Part shown: positions 1 to 7,414 of the stretch, in pieces
How the letters are laid out: every line of letters starts with the position of its first letter
Position numbering within the stretch: the stretch's first letter is position 1
Origin: Streptomyces roseolilacinus
Lineage (GTDB): Bacteria > Actinomycetota > Actinomycetes > Streptomycetales > Streptomycetaceae
DNA: 64,000 bases
Reading direction: 5' to 3'
Assembly (NCBI RefSeq): GCF_014649335.1
Contig: NZ_BMSV01000009.1
Coordinates: 1 to 64,000, forward strand
Made by a program: the position numbers and the translations under genes
The notes under the pieces: model-generated
Databases searched by the model: none
Seen by the model: the letters and a program-made list of their open reading frames with translations, nothing else
Told to the model about the DNA's origin: nothing

Positions 1-415
1 CCGGCGCGGTCGCCTTCCGGGTCGCACGACGACGCGTACGGGCCGGAGCGGCCGGCTCCTCGGCGGCCGGCGCCTCGGCGGCCGGCGCCTCGGCGGCCGG
101 CGCCTCGGGCGCGGCGGCCGGAGCGGCCTGCGCCTCCTCGGCGGCGGGCGCGGTGGCCTTGCGGGTGGCGCGGCGACGCGGACGCGCCGGTGCCGTGGCC
201 TCGGACGCGTCCCCGGCGGCGGGCGTGTCGGACGCGGCGGCCTCGGTGGCCGGGGCGACCGTGGACACGACGGTCTCGGGGGTGGTGTCCGCCGCGGCCG
301 GCGGGCCGGCGGGGCGTGACGCGGCGCGGCGCCTGCGGCGCGGCGGCAGCGTGTCGCTGGGTGTGTGGTTGTCCTCGTTGATACCGGCGGTGCCGGTTTC
401 GTTCGGCTCGAGCAT
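1..415 (-). CDS. rne: Ribonuclease E/G, N-terminal fragment
   Basis: This is the amino end of RNase E/G; the rest lies beyond the left edge. The ATG at 413-415 opens a protein beginning MLEPNETGTAG and then DTLPPRRRRRAASRPAGPP, the head of streptomycete RNase E/G. What is visible is the low-complexity, Ala/Pro/Glu-rich and Arg-rich N-terminal arm typical of actinobacterial RNase E (RRRATRKATAP occurs twice). The S1 and DEAD-like catalytic parts are not in the window. A GGGAGAA about 8 bases upstream can serve as ribosome binding site. RNase E/G initiates mRNA decay and processes rRNA precursors; in Streptomyces the arms flank a central catalytic core (family knowledge). Positions 60-130 hold about four 15-base tandem repeats encoding an EAPAA-type run. 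The call rests on the N-terminal sequence only. Confidence 0.85.
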   Translation of the reverse strand, partial: MLEPNETGTAGINEDNHTPSDTLPPRRRRRAASRPAGPPAAADTTPETVVSTVAPATEAAASDTPAAGDASEATAPARPRRRATRKATAPAAEEAQAAPAAAPEAPAAEAPAAEAPAAEEPAAPARTRRRATRKATAP

Positions 416-547
416 GCGGGCGGTTCTCCCGTCACGCTCCCGGGCGCCGCGCCTGTGTCCGGTCCGGCCGCGGCACCGCGTGATGCGCGGTGGCCGCCGT
501 CCGGGGCGCGGGCGCCGCACGGGAGCTGTATGTCTGGCTCGCCGGTT

Positions 548-568
548 CCGTACGCCTTGTGCGTACGG
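548..568 (-). terminator. Hairpin between the DUF2344 gene and rne
   Basis: CCGTACGC and GCGTACGG form a perfect 8-bp stem around a 5-base loop, about 80 bases past the stop of the DUF2344 gene and 130 bases before rne. There is no T-run, as is usual in this genome. It could terminate the upstream unit or sit in the rne leader. Confidence 0.45.
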
Positions 569-649
569 CCTGGCGAAAGTCTCCTGTGTCTGTACGCGGC
601 CGGACCCAGGTGGCTCCCGAGTGCCAGGGCCGCGCTTCGACGACCGCTC

Positions 650-1432
650 CTACGCGGAACCTGCACCTTCCGGCGCCGTCGCGGCGGCGGGTCCGGCGGC
701 CCGGGAAAGGGCGGCCGTGACTGCCTCGCGGTCGGGCGCGAGCGGGTCGGTCACCGTGCCGGACTCCTCGTCGAAGAGCCCCTGCGCCAGCCTGGTCACC
801 GCTGCGGGGACCGGCGGCGCCAGGTCGGCCACAGCTCGGAGACCGGACAGGACGTCGTCGGGTCGGACGGCAGGTGTCACGTGCCGAACAACCAGCCGCA
901 GTATCGCACAGGGGCCGTCCAGCGGCCTATCGGCCGAAGCGGGGACGGTTTCGAGCCCCGCCACGGCGGCACGGGCGTCGAAGGTGCGCAGACCGTTCTT
1001 GGTCATGCGCTGCACGTCCACGGTGTCCGCCGCGAGGAACGCGGCGACGGCCCGCTCGGCGTCGGCCGGGTCGACCCCGTCGAGCCGCAGCTCCCACACG
1101 GAGGCGGTGAGGCGGTCGGCGAGGCCGGAGGCGCGGGCCTCGACGGCGTCGACGATGTCGAGGCCGTCGGGCAGGGACTCGTCGAGCAGCTCCCGCAGCT
1201 TCGCGGGGTCGCGCGGCTCGGTGAGCGCGATCTCCAGGTACTCGGCCTCGGAGGCCGTACCGGTCGGCGCGGCGTTCGCGTACGACACCTTGGGATGGGG
1301 GGTGAAGCCGGCCGAGTACGCCATGGGCACCCCGGCGCGGCGCAGCGCGCGCTCGAACGCGCGCTGGAAGTCTCGATGGCTGGTGAACCGGAGGCGGCCG
1401 CGCTTGGTGTAGCGCAGTCGGATGCGCTGCAC
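650..1432 (-). CDS. TIGR03936 / DUF2344 radical-SAM-associated protein
   Basis: This DUF2344 protein is partner to the large radical SAM protein encoded upstream. The GTG at 1430-1432 gives 260 residues beginning QRIRLRYTKRGRLRFTSHRDF, followed by AGFTPHPKVSYANAAPTG, both hallmarks of the family. The true start is probably earlier. The frame stays open, and a CTG at 1472-1474 sits about 8 bases after GGAG and adds the residues LGKRQPEGPPPAPAV, which match the amino end I recall for streptomycete homologues. In many bacteria DUF2344 is fused to or adjacent to a B12-binding-like radical SAM enzyme. The biochemical role is not established and a link to tRNA or rRNA modification is only a guess. 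It lies between the repeat membrane protein and rne on the same strand. Confidence 0.9.
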   Translation of the reverse strand: MQRIRLRYTKRGRLRFTSHRDFQRAFERALRRAGVPMAYSAGFTPHPKVSYANAAPTGTASEAEYLEIALTEPRDPAKLRELLDESLPDGLDIVDAVEARASGLADRLTASVWELRLDGVDPADAERAVAAFLAADTVDVQRMTKNGLRTFDARAAVAGLETVPASADRPLDGPCAILRLVVRHVTPAVRPDDVLSGLRAVADLAPPVPAAVTRLAQGLFDEESGTVTDPLAPDREAVTAALSRAAGPAAATAPEGAGSA

Positions 1433-1555
1433 CGCCGGTGCGGGCGGCGGGCCTTCGGGCTGTCGCTTGCCCAGTGGTTCTTCTCCTCGGTGCGGGGCGA
1501 CGCGGTGGCGCGCCGCCCACCGGATGCGGTGGATGCCCCGGGGGACCCGCCCGGA

Positions 1556-2509
1556 TCACCCCCGCCGGTGCGGGGAGACCTCGGGGGCGGGCGCCGCGCC
1601 GGGGGCATTCGTTGTACTACCCAGGGTACGCGCAGGAACAGCACCCTTTCCCACGGGCCGCGGGACGGGACCCGCGCCGAACAGCGCGCGACGCACCGTG
1701 TCGCGGGCGGAGGCGAGCGCGGCGCGGGCGGTGTCGCGGACCGGGCGCCACACCGCGTCGCGGACGAAGTGGCCGACGGGCGTGCACACCCCGCGGTAGA
1801 ACCAGCGGGCCGGACGGCCCACCGCCTGCCACGCCGCCCACCGGAGCGCGCGCCCCACGGCGCGCGACACGTACCCGGCGACCCGCCAGGCCACGGCGAA
1901 CGCGGCGACGGCCTCCCGGCCGAGGACCGCCAGCCCCCGGCCCAGCGGGACGAGCACCCACCGCCACAGGGCGCCCAGCGGCAGCACGACCAGGGCCCGC
2001 AGCAGCCAGGCGACGCCCCGCCCCACGGGCGCGAGCACCCATCGCCACACCCACCGCGCGGGAACCACGACGAGGTACCCGACCAGCCAGACGACCCCCC
2101 GGCCCAGCGGGGTCAGCAGCCACCGCCACACCCACCGGGCGGGTACCACCAGCCCGTACCCGACCAGCGCCGCCAGGAACCGGGCGATCCCCACGCCCAC
2201 CGGCTCCAGCACCCGCCGCCACAGCCACACCAGGGGGACGACGAGGAGGTACTCGACCAGCCAGGCCAGGCCCCGGCCCAGCGGGGTCAGCACGTGGCGC
2301 CACAGCCACGTGAGCGGGATCACGACGAGGAGGCGGCCGAGGGGGCGCAGGACCGCGCGGTGCAGGGTCCGCGCGCACAGGACGAGGACGTCCCACGCCA
2401 TCCGGACGGGGACGACGACGACCAGGACGACGATCCGCACGGGCAGTCTGACGGCCGCCACCAGGCAGCCTTCGGGTTCGCGCCTCGGTGGGCGCCTCTC
2501 CGGTTCCAT
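1556..2509 (-). CDS. Membrane protein built of about 27-residue repeats
   Basis: I do not recognise a named family. The ATG at 2507-2509 gives 317 residues. The earlier in-frame GTG at 2570-2572 is unlikely because it would run through the terminator hairpin at 2522-2560. Residues 20-50 are very hydrophobic. Then comes a series of units with the pattern P-(L/V)-G-R-G-(L/V)-x-W-L-(V/L)-x-Y-L-V-V-P-x-x-W-x-W-R-x-V-L. The P-x-G corners fall at residues 56, 76, 103, 134, 161 and 188, with a degenerate one at 244, so the period is close to 27. Each unit has Trp/Arg clusters beside a Val/Leu stretch, suggesting short hydrophobic helices lying in or on the membrane. The tail after residue 250 is polar. 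It sits between the two radical-SAM-associated genes on the same strand. Confidence 0.75.
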   Translation of the reverse strand: MEPERRPPRREPEGCLVAAVRLPVRIVVLVVVVPVRMAWDVLVLCARTLHRAVLRPLGRLLVVIPLTWLWRHVLTPLGRGLAWLVEYLLVVPLVWLWRRVLEPVGVGIARFLAALVGYGLVVPARWVWRWLLTPLGRGVVWLVGYLVVVPARWVWRWVLAPVGRGVAWLLRALVVLPLGALWRWVLVPLGRGLAVLGREAVAAFAVAWRVAGYVSRAVGRALRWAAWQAVGRPARWFYRGVCTPVGHFVRDAVWRPVRDTARAALASARDTVRRALFGAGPVPRPVGKGAVPARTLGSTTNAPGAAPAPEVSPHRRG

Positions 2510-2521
2510 ACCCCCCACGAC

Positions 2522-2560
2522 GCGACGGCCCGCCCGGAGGTTTCCCGGGCGGGCCGTCGC
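2522..2560 (-). terminator. Terminator after the radical SAM gene
   Basis: GCGACGGCCCGCCCGG and its complement pair across a short AGGTTT-containing loop. The hairpin is about 90 bases downstream of the radical SAM stop codon and just upstream of the repeat-membrane-protein start, so it separates the two transcription units. Confidence 0.75.
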
Positions 2561-2647
2561 GGACCGCTTCACGGCCTTCGGTGGCGGCGCTCTCGGCTCA
2601 TCCCCGCGCGAGCGGGCGACGGTCGGTCACCGTCCGGCCGCCACCGG

Positions 2648-4570
2648 TCACTTGACGACCGTGAGCGGCAGCAGCTTCTTGCCGGTCGGGCCGATCTGGA
2701 TGTGGGTGTCCATCTGGGGACACACGCCGCAATCGAAGCAGGGCGTCCAGCGGCAGTCCTCGACCTCGGTCTCGTCGAGGGCGTCCTGCCAGTCCTCCCA
2801 CAGCCAGTCCTTGTCCAGGCCGGAGTCCAGGTGGTCCCAGGGCAGGACCTCCTCGTAGGAGCGCTCGCGCGTCGTGTACCAGTCGACGTCGACGCCGTAC
2901 TGCGGCAGCGTCTTCTCGGCGCACTCCATCCAGCGGTCGTAGCTGAAGTGCTCGCGCCAGCCGTCGAAGCGGCCGCCGTCCTCGAACACGGCGCGGATGA
3001 CGGCGCCGACGCGGCGGTCGCCGCGCGACAGGAGGCCCTCGACGATGCCCGGCTTGCCGTCGTGGTAGCGGAAGCCGATCGAGCGGCCGTACTTCTTGTC
3101 GCCGCGGATCTTGTCGCGGAGCTTCTCCAGGCGGGCGTCCGTCTCCTCGGCGGACAGCTGCGGCGCCCACTGGAACGGCGTGTGCGGCTTGGGGACGAAA
3201 CCGCCGATGGAGACCGTGCAGCGGATGTCGTTGGACTTCGCCACCTCGCGGCCCTTGGCGATGACGTTCGCCGCCATGTCGGCGATCTGGAGGACGTCGT
3301 CGTCGGTCTCCGTGGGGAGGCCGCACATGAAGTACAGCTTCACCTGGCGCCAGCCGTTGCCGTACGCCGTGGCGACCGTGCGGATCAGGTCCTCCTCCGA
3401 GACCATCTTGTTGATGACCTTGCGCAGGCGCTCGGACCCGCCCTCGGGGGCGAAGGTGAGGCCGGACCGGCGGCCGTTGCGCGTCAGCTCGTTGGCCAGG
3501 TCGACGTTGAACGCGTCGACGCGGGTGGAGGGGAGCGACAGGCCGATCTTGTCGTCCTCGTAGCGGTCCGCGAGGCCCTTGGCGACGTCGCCGATCTCGG
3601 AGTGGTCCGCGGAGGACAGGGAGAGCAGGCCGACCTCCTCGAAGCCGGTCGCCTTGAGGCCCTTGTCGACCATCTCGCCGATGCCGGTGATGCTTCGCTC
3701 CCGCACGGGGCGCGTGATCATGCCGGCCTGGCAGAAACGGCAGCCGCGGGTGCAGCCGCGGAAGATCTCGACGGACATCCGCTCGTGGACCGTCTCGGCG
3801 AGCGGGACGAGGGGCTGCTTCGGGTACGGCCACTCGTCGAGGTCCATGACGGTGTGCTTCGACACGCGCCACGGCACGCCGGACTTGTTGGGCACGACGC
3901 GGCCGATGCGGCCGTCCGGCAGGTACTCCACGTCGTAGAAGCGCGGGATGTACACGCTGCCGGTCCTGGCCAGGCGGAAGAGGACCTCCTCGCGGCCGCC
4001 GGGACGGCCCTCGGCCTTCCAGGCGCGGATGATGTCGGTGATCTCCAGGACGGCCTGCTCGCCGTCGCCGATCACCGCGGCGTCGATGAAGTCCGCGATC
4101 GGCTCGGGGTTGAACGCGGCGTGGCCGCCGGCGAGGACGATCGGGTGGTCGATGCCGCGGTCCTTCGCCTCCAGCGGGATGCCGGCGAGGTCCAGGGCCG
4201 TGAGCATGTTGGTGTAGCCCAGCTCGGTCGAGAAGCTGAGGCCGAAGACGTCGAACGCGCCGACCGGGCGGTGGCCGTCCACGGTGAACTGCGGCACGCC
4301 GTTCTCGCGCATCAGCTTCTCGAGGTCCGGCCACACGCTGTAGGTGCGCTCGGCGAGGACGCCCTCGCGCTCGTTCAGTACCTCGTAGAGGATCATGACG
4401 CCCTGGTTGGGCAGGCCGACCTCGTACGCGTCGGGGTACATGAGGGCCCAGCGGACGTCGCAGCTCTCCCAGGGCTTGACCGTGGAGTTGAGCTCGCCGC
4501 CGACGTACTGGATCGGCTTCTGCACATGCGGGAGCAGAGCTTCGAGCTGTGGGAAGACCGACTCAGGCAT
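2648..4570 (-). CDS. TIGR03960 B12-binding-like radical SAM protein
   Basis: This is a 640-residue radical SAM enzyme. The ATG at 4568-4570 follows GAAGG at a good distance and gives MPESVFPQLEALLP, the normal family start. Residues about 40-180 form the B12-binding-like Rossmann part (DVFGLSFSTELGYTNML, VLAGGHAAFNPEP, VIGDGEQAV). The [4Fe-4S]-SAM motif is C273-x3-C277-x2-C280 (GCTRGCRFC), followed by the radical SAM barrel. The C-terminus carries a second Cys cluster (CFDCGVCPQMDTHIQIG) typical of the family. In other bacteria this part and DUF2344 can be one polypeptide, which supports joint action with the gene at 650-1432. The substrate is unknown to me. Confidence 0.93.
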   Translation of the reverse strand: MPESVFPQLEALLPHVQKPIQYVGGELNSTVKPWESCDVRWALMYPDAYEVGLPNQGVMILYEVLNEREGVLAERTYSVWPDLEKLMRENGVPQFTVDGHRPVGAFDVFGLSFSTELGYTNMLTALDLAGIPLEAKDRGIDHPIVLAGGHAAFNPEPIADFIDAAVIGDGEQAVLEITDIIRAWKAEGRPGGREEVLFRLARTGSVYIPRFYDVEYLPDGRIGRVVPNKSGVPWRVSKHTVMDLDEWPYPKQPLVPLAETVHERMSVEIFRGCTRGCRFCQAGMITRPVRERSITGIGEMVDKGLKATGFEEVGLLSLSSADHSEIGDVAKGLADRYEDDKIGLSLPSTRVDAFNVDLANELTRNGRRSGLTFAPEGGSERLRKVINKMVSEEDLIRTVATAYGNGWRQVKLYFMCGLPTETDDDVLQIADMAANVIAKGREVAKSNDIRCTVSIGGFVPKPHTPFQWAPQLSAEETDARLEKLRDKIRGDKKYGRSIGFRYHDGKPGIVEGLLSRGDRRVGAVIRAVFEDGGRFDGWREHFSYDRWMECAEKTLPQYGVDVDWYTTRERSYEEVLPWDHLDSGLDKDWLWEDWQDALDETEVEDCRWTPCFDCGVCPQMDTHIQIGPTGKKLLPLTVVK

Positions 4571-4650
4571 TTCGGGGAACCTTCGTGAGCTGACGGGGGC
4601 GGCCCTCAAGCGTAACGCGCCCGGGGCCGCCCCCCGGTACGGCGAACGGC

Positions 4651-6153
4651 TCAGCCGCCGAGGCTCCGCGCCTGCGCCTTGGCCCACACGTCCGGCAGCT
4701 CGCGTTCGCGGGCGGCGGCCTCGGCCTCCTCCCTGGCGTAGAGCAGGCCCCAGGTGAAGGACGACTCCGCCGCGCCGTTGGCCTGGACGCCGAGGTCCCG
4801 CAGGGCCTCACGTGCGACGACGCTGTCCTGGTGGTCGCCGAGGAGCTGCTGGACCGCCTTCATGCCCTTGGCGCAGCGCCGTGCGGGCCCGCCGAGGGCG
4901 GGGACGGCGAGTTCGGCGGCGTAGCGGGCGCGTTTGGCGGCCTTGCGGGTCTCGTGCAGGGCCACGTCCCGGTCGTGGCCGGGGGCGAGTGCCAGGGCGC
5001 GTTCGAGGCGGGCCGCCACCCGGGCGTGGTCCTTCGTGACGGCCTTGGCGAGGATCTTCTCGGGGGCCTTCGCCGCGGCGGGGCGCAGCGGCGGGTCGGC
5101 GAGGAGGGCGTCCAGGCCGTCGAGGAGGGCCAGGTAGCGGTCGCCGTCGAGGATCTCCAGGAGGCGGCCGCGGGAGCCGGCGGTGCGGGCGGTGGACCAG
5201 CGGCGGAGGCGGCCGTGGACCGGGCCGAGCAGGAGGGTGCGGGGGACGGCGTCGAGGGCTTTCCGCAGGCGTTCGTCGAGTACTTCCTGGTCGCGTTCCA
5301 CGCCGAGCTCGGTGGCCAGCCACCGGAGCTCGTCCGCGAGCGGGTCGGTGGCCTCCCGGTCCAGGACCCTGCGGTGGCTGCGGAAGGTGCTGCGCAGGCG
5401 GCGGGTGGCGACGCGCATCCGGTGGACGGCGTCGGGCTGGTCGCGGCGCAGGCCGGCGTCGTGGGTGAGGAGGGCGTCGACCTGGGCGCGGAGGTGGGCC
5501 AGGACGTGGTCGCCGGCCGTGTCGTGTGCCGCGGGTGGGGCGGTGCGGGGCGGGGTGCCGGTCTCTTCCAGGGCCCTGGCGAGTTTGGACGGGGAGCCGG
5601 CGGGGTGGACGCCGGCCTTGCGCAGGCGCTTGTCGACGGCGTCCAGCAGGGCCGGGTCGCCGCCGTCGGCGAGTTCCACCTCGATCTCGGTCCAGTGGGC
5701 GGTGCCGCCGCCGTCGGTGAGGCGTTCGGCGTGGACGGTGTCGGTGCTCAGTTCGGCGAGGAGGGTGCCGTCGCCGTCGAGGAGGTGGCGCACGTCCCGG
5801 GAGGAGCGCAGCCGTACGACGGGGGTGAGGGTCCGGCCGCGGGTGCGGGCCCGGACGAGTGCGGCGAGGGTCTGCGGCACCTCGTCGCCGAGGGGGGCGT
5901 GGATCTCGTCGCGGACGCCGGGGGTGACGGGCAGTTTCAGGTGCCAGCCCGCGTCGCCGCCGCCGGTGCGGCGGCGCAGGGTGATGGAGTGCGCGGCGAG
6001 GCGCAGGTCCGGGGTGTCGTAGTAGACCGCGTCGAGGTCCGCGGTGCCCGCGTCGGCGACGCGGGACACGGCGCGGACCCGGGTGAGGTCCGGCACCCGG
6101 GTGTCGGTGGTGGCTTCGTACTTTCGCTCGGTTTCGCGTTTCGTATCCGCCAT
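4651..6153 (-). CDS. CYTH and CHAD domain protein
   Basis: The protein has 500 residues. The N-terminal CYTH (triphosphate tunnel) domain shows the ExExK signature at E7-x-E9-x-K11 (ETERKYE), then paired acidic/basic strands such as ITLRRRTGG and WTEIEVELADG, up to about residue 200. The C-terminal CHAD domain has repeated helices with conserved His and Arg/Lys (DAVHRMRVATRRLRSTFR near residue 250; DVALHETRKAAKRARYAAEL near residue 400). CYTH proteins bind triphosphates or polyphosphate, and CHAD domains bind inorganic polyphosphate (family knowledge). A phosphate or polyphosphate role is therefore likely but unproven. No clear Shine-Dalgarno precedes the ATG; TACATT a few bases upstream could be a -10 of a leaderless message. 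It follows rodA after 49 bases. Confidence 0.9.
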   Translation of the reverse strand: MADTKRETERKYEATTDTRVPDLTRVRAVSRVADAGTADLDAVYYDTPDLRLAAHSITLRRRTGGGDAGWHLKLPVTPGVRDEIHAPLGDEVPQTLAALVRARTRGRTLTPVVRLRSSRDVRHLLDGDGTLLAELSTDTVHAERLTDGGGTAHWTEIEVELADGGDPALLDAVDKRLRKAGVHPAGSPSKLARALEETGTPPRTAPPAAHDTAGDHVLAHLRAQVDALLTHDAGLRRDQPDAVHRMRVATRRLRSTFRSHRRVLDREATDPLADELRWLATELGVERDQEVLDERLRKALDAVPRTLLLGPVHGRLRRWSTARTAGSRGRLLEILDGDRYLALLDGLDALLADPPLRPAAAKAPEKILAKAVTKDHARVAARLERALALAPGHDRDVALHETRKAAKRARYAAELAVPALGGPARRCAKGMKAVQQLLGDHQDSVVAREALRDLGVQANGAAESSFTWGLLYAREEAEAAARERELPDVWAKAQARSLGG

Positions 6154-6202
6154 GTACCGAATGTAGTCCACGGCGGCGTTGGACCGTTGTGCCCCGGTGC
6201 GT

Positions 6203-7405
6203 CTATGCCGTTATGGGGCGCTGGGAGCGGATGGACTGGAGCAGGCCGACGGCGATCCACACGGCGAACATGGAGGAGCCGCCGTAGGAGACGAACGGCA
6301 GGGGGAGGCCGGCGACGGGCATGATGCCGAGGGTCATGCCGATGTTCTCGAAGGACTGGAAGGCGAACCAGGCGATGACGCCGGCGGCGACGATCGTGCC
6401 GTACAGCTCGGTGGTCTCGCGGGCGATGCGGCAGGCGCGCCACATGACGAGGCCGAGGAGGGCGATGATCGTGCCGGCGCCGAGGAAGCCGAGTTCCTCG
6501 CCGGCGACGGTGAAGATGAAGTCGGTCTGCTGTTCGGGGACGAACTGGCCGGTGGTCTGGTGGCCGTTGAACAGGCCCGCGCCGTACAGGCCGCCGGAGC
6601 CGATGGCGATGCGGGCCTGGTTGGTGTTGTAGCCGACGCCCGCGGGGTCGAGTTCGGGGTTGGCGAACGCGGCGAAGCGGTTGATCTGGTACTCGTCGAG
6701 GACGCCGAGGGCGGCGACGAGGACCGCGCCGGTGATGCCGGCGCCGATCAGGCCGAAGACCCACCGGTTGGAGGCGCCGGAGGCGAGGAGCACGCCCAGG
6801 ACGATCACGACCATGACCATCACGGAGCCGAGGTCCGGCATCAGCATGACGATCGCCATCGGGATGACGGCGATGACCAGGGACTTGGCGACGGTGCGGT
6901 GGTCGGGGTGGAGCTGGTCCCCGGCGTCGACGCGGGCCGCGAGCAGCATCGCCATGCCGAGGATGATCGTGACCTTCACGAACTCGGAGGGCTGGAGGGA
7001 GAAGCCGCCGCCGAGGACGATCCACGCGTGGGCGCCGTTGATGGTGGCGCCGAGCGGGGTGAGGACGAGCAGGACGAGCACGACCGAGAGGCCGTACAGG
7101 AAGGGGACGGCGCCGCGCAGGGTCCGGTGGCCGAGCCAGATCGTGCCGGCCATCAGGACGATGCCGATGCTGGTGTTCAGCAGGTGCTTGAAGAGGAACG
7201 AGTACGGGTCGCCCTGGTTGAGTTCCGTGCGGTTGCGGGTGGCCGACCACACGAGGAGCGCGCCGACGAGGGACAGGGCGAGCGCCGAGAACATCAGCGG
7301 CCAGTCGAGGCGGCGCACCAGGGAGTCGCGGGCGGTGAGCCTGGCCCACAGGCCGCCGGGTTCGGGGGCGTAGCGGGGGACGGAGAAGGCGTTGTTTCCG
7401 GGCAT
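6203..7405 (-). CDS. rodA: RodA-type peptidoglycan glycosyltransferase (SEDS)
   Basis: A SEDS-family polymerase of 400 residues with about ten membrane spans. It makes glycan strands from lipid II together with a class B PBP. Visible signatures are NGAHAWI, GGGFSLQPSEFVKV (central family motif with the Pro-Ser), GSVMVMVVIVLG and, near the end, FENIGMTLGIMPVAGLPLPFVSYGGSSM, the classic FtsW/RodA/SpoVE C-terminal motif. The ATG at 7403-7405 lies 9 bases after the mrdA stop, with GGAGGG inside the mrdA end, so translation is probably coupled. In Streptomyces this cluster serves spore-wall and lateral-wall synthesis, and the homologue in S. coelicolor is called Sfr. Confidence 0.95.
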   Translation of the reverse strand: MPGNNAFSVPRYAPEPGGLWARLTARDSLVRRLDWPLMFSALALSLVGALLVWSATRNRTELNQGDPYSFLFKHLLNTSIGIVLMAGTIWLGHRTLRGAVPFLYGLSVVLVLLVLTPLGATINGAHAWIVLGGGFSLQPSEFVKVTIILGMAMLLAARVDAGDQLHPDHRTVAKSLVIAVIPMAIVMLMPDLGSVMVMVVIVLGVLLASGASNRWVFGLIGAGITGAVLVAALGVLDEYQINRFAAFANPELDPAGVGYNTNQARIAIGSGGLYGAGLFNGHQTTGQFVPEQQTDFIFTVAGEELGFLGAGTIIALLGLVMWRACRIARETTELYGTIVAAGVIAWFAFQSFENIGMTLGIMPVAGLPLPFVSYGGSSMFAVWIAVGLLQSIRSQRPITA

Positions 7406-7414
7406 GGTGGTCGG

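Noticed and set aside
365..4588. Very long open frame on the plus strand across the RNase E, DUF2344 and radical SAM genes
   Set aside because: It is the mirror of well-recognised minus-strand genes; in DNA this GC-rich, opposite frames stay open by chance and the translation is low-complexity.
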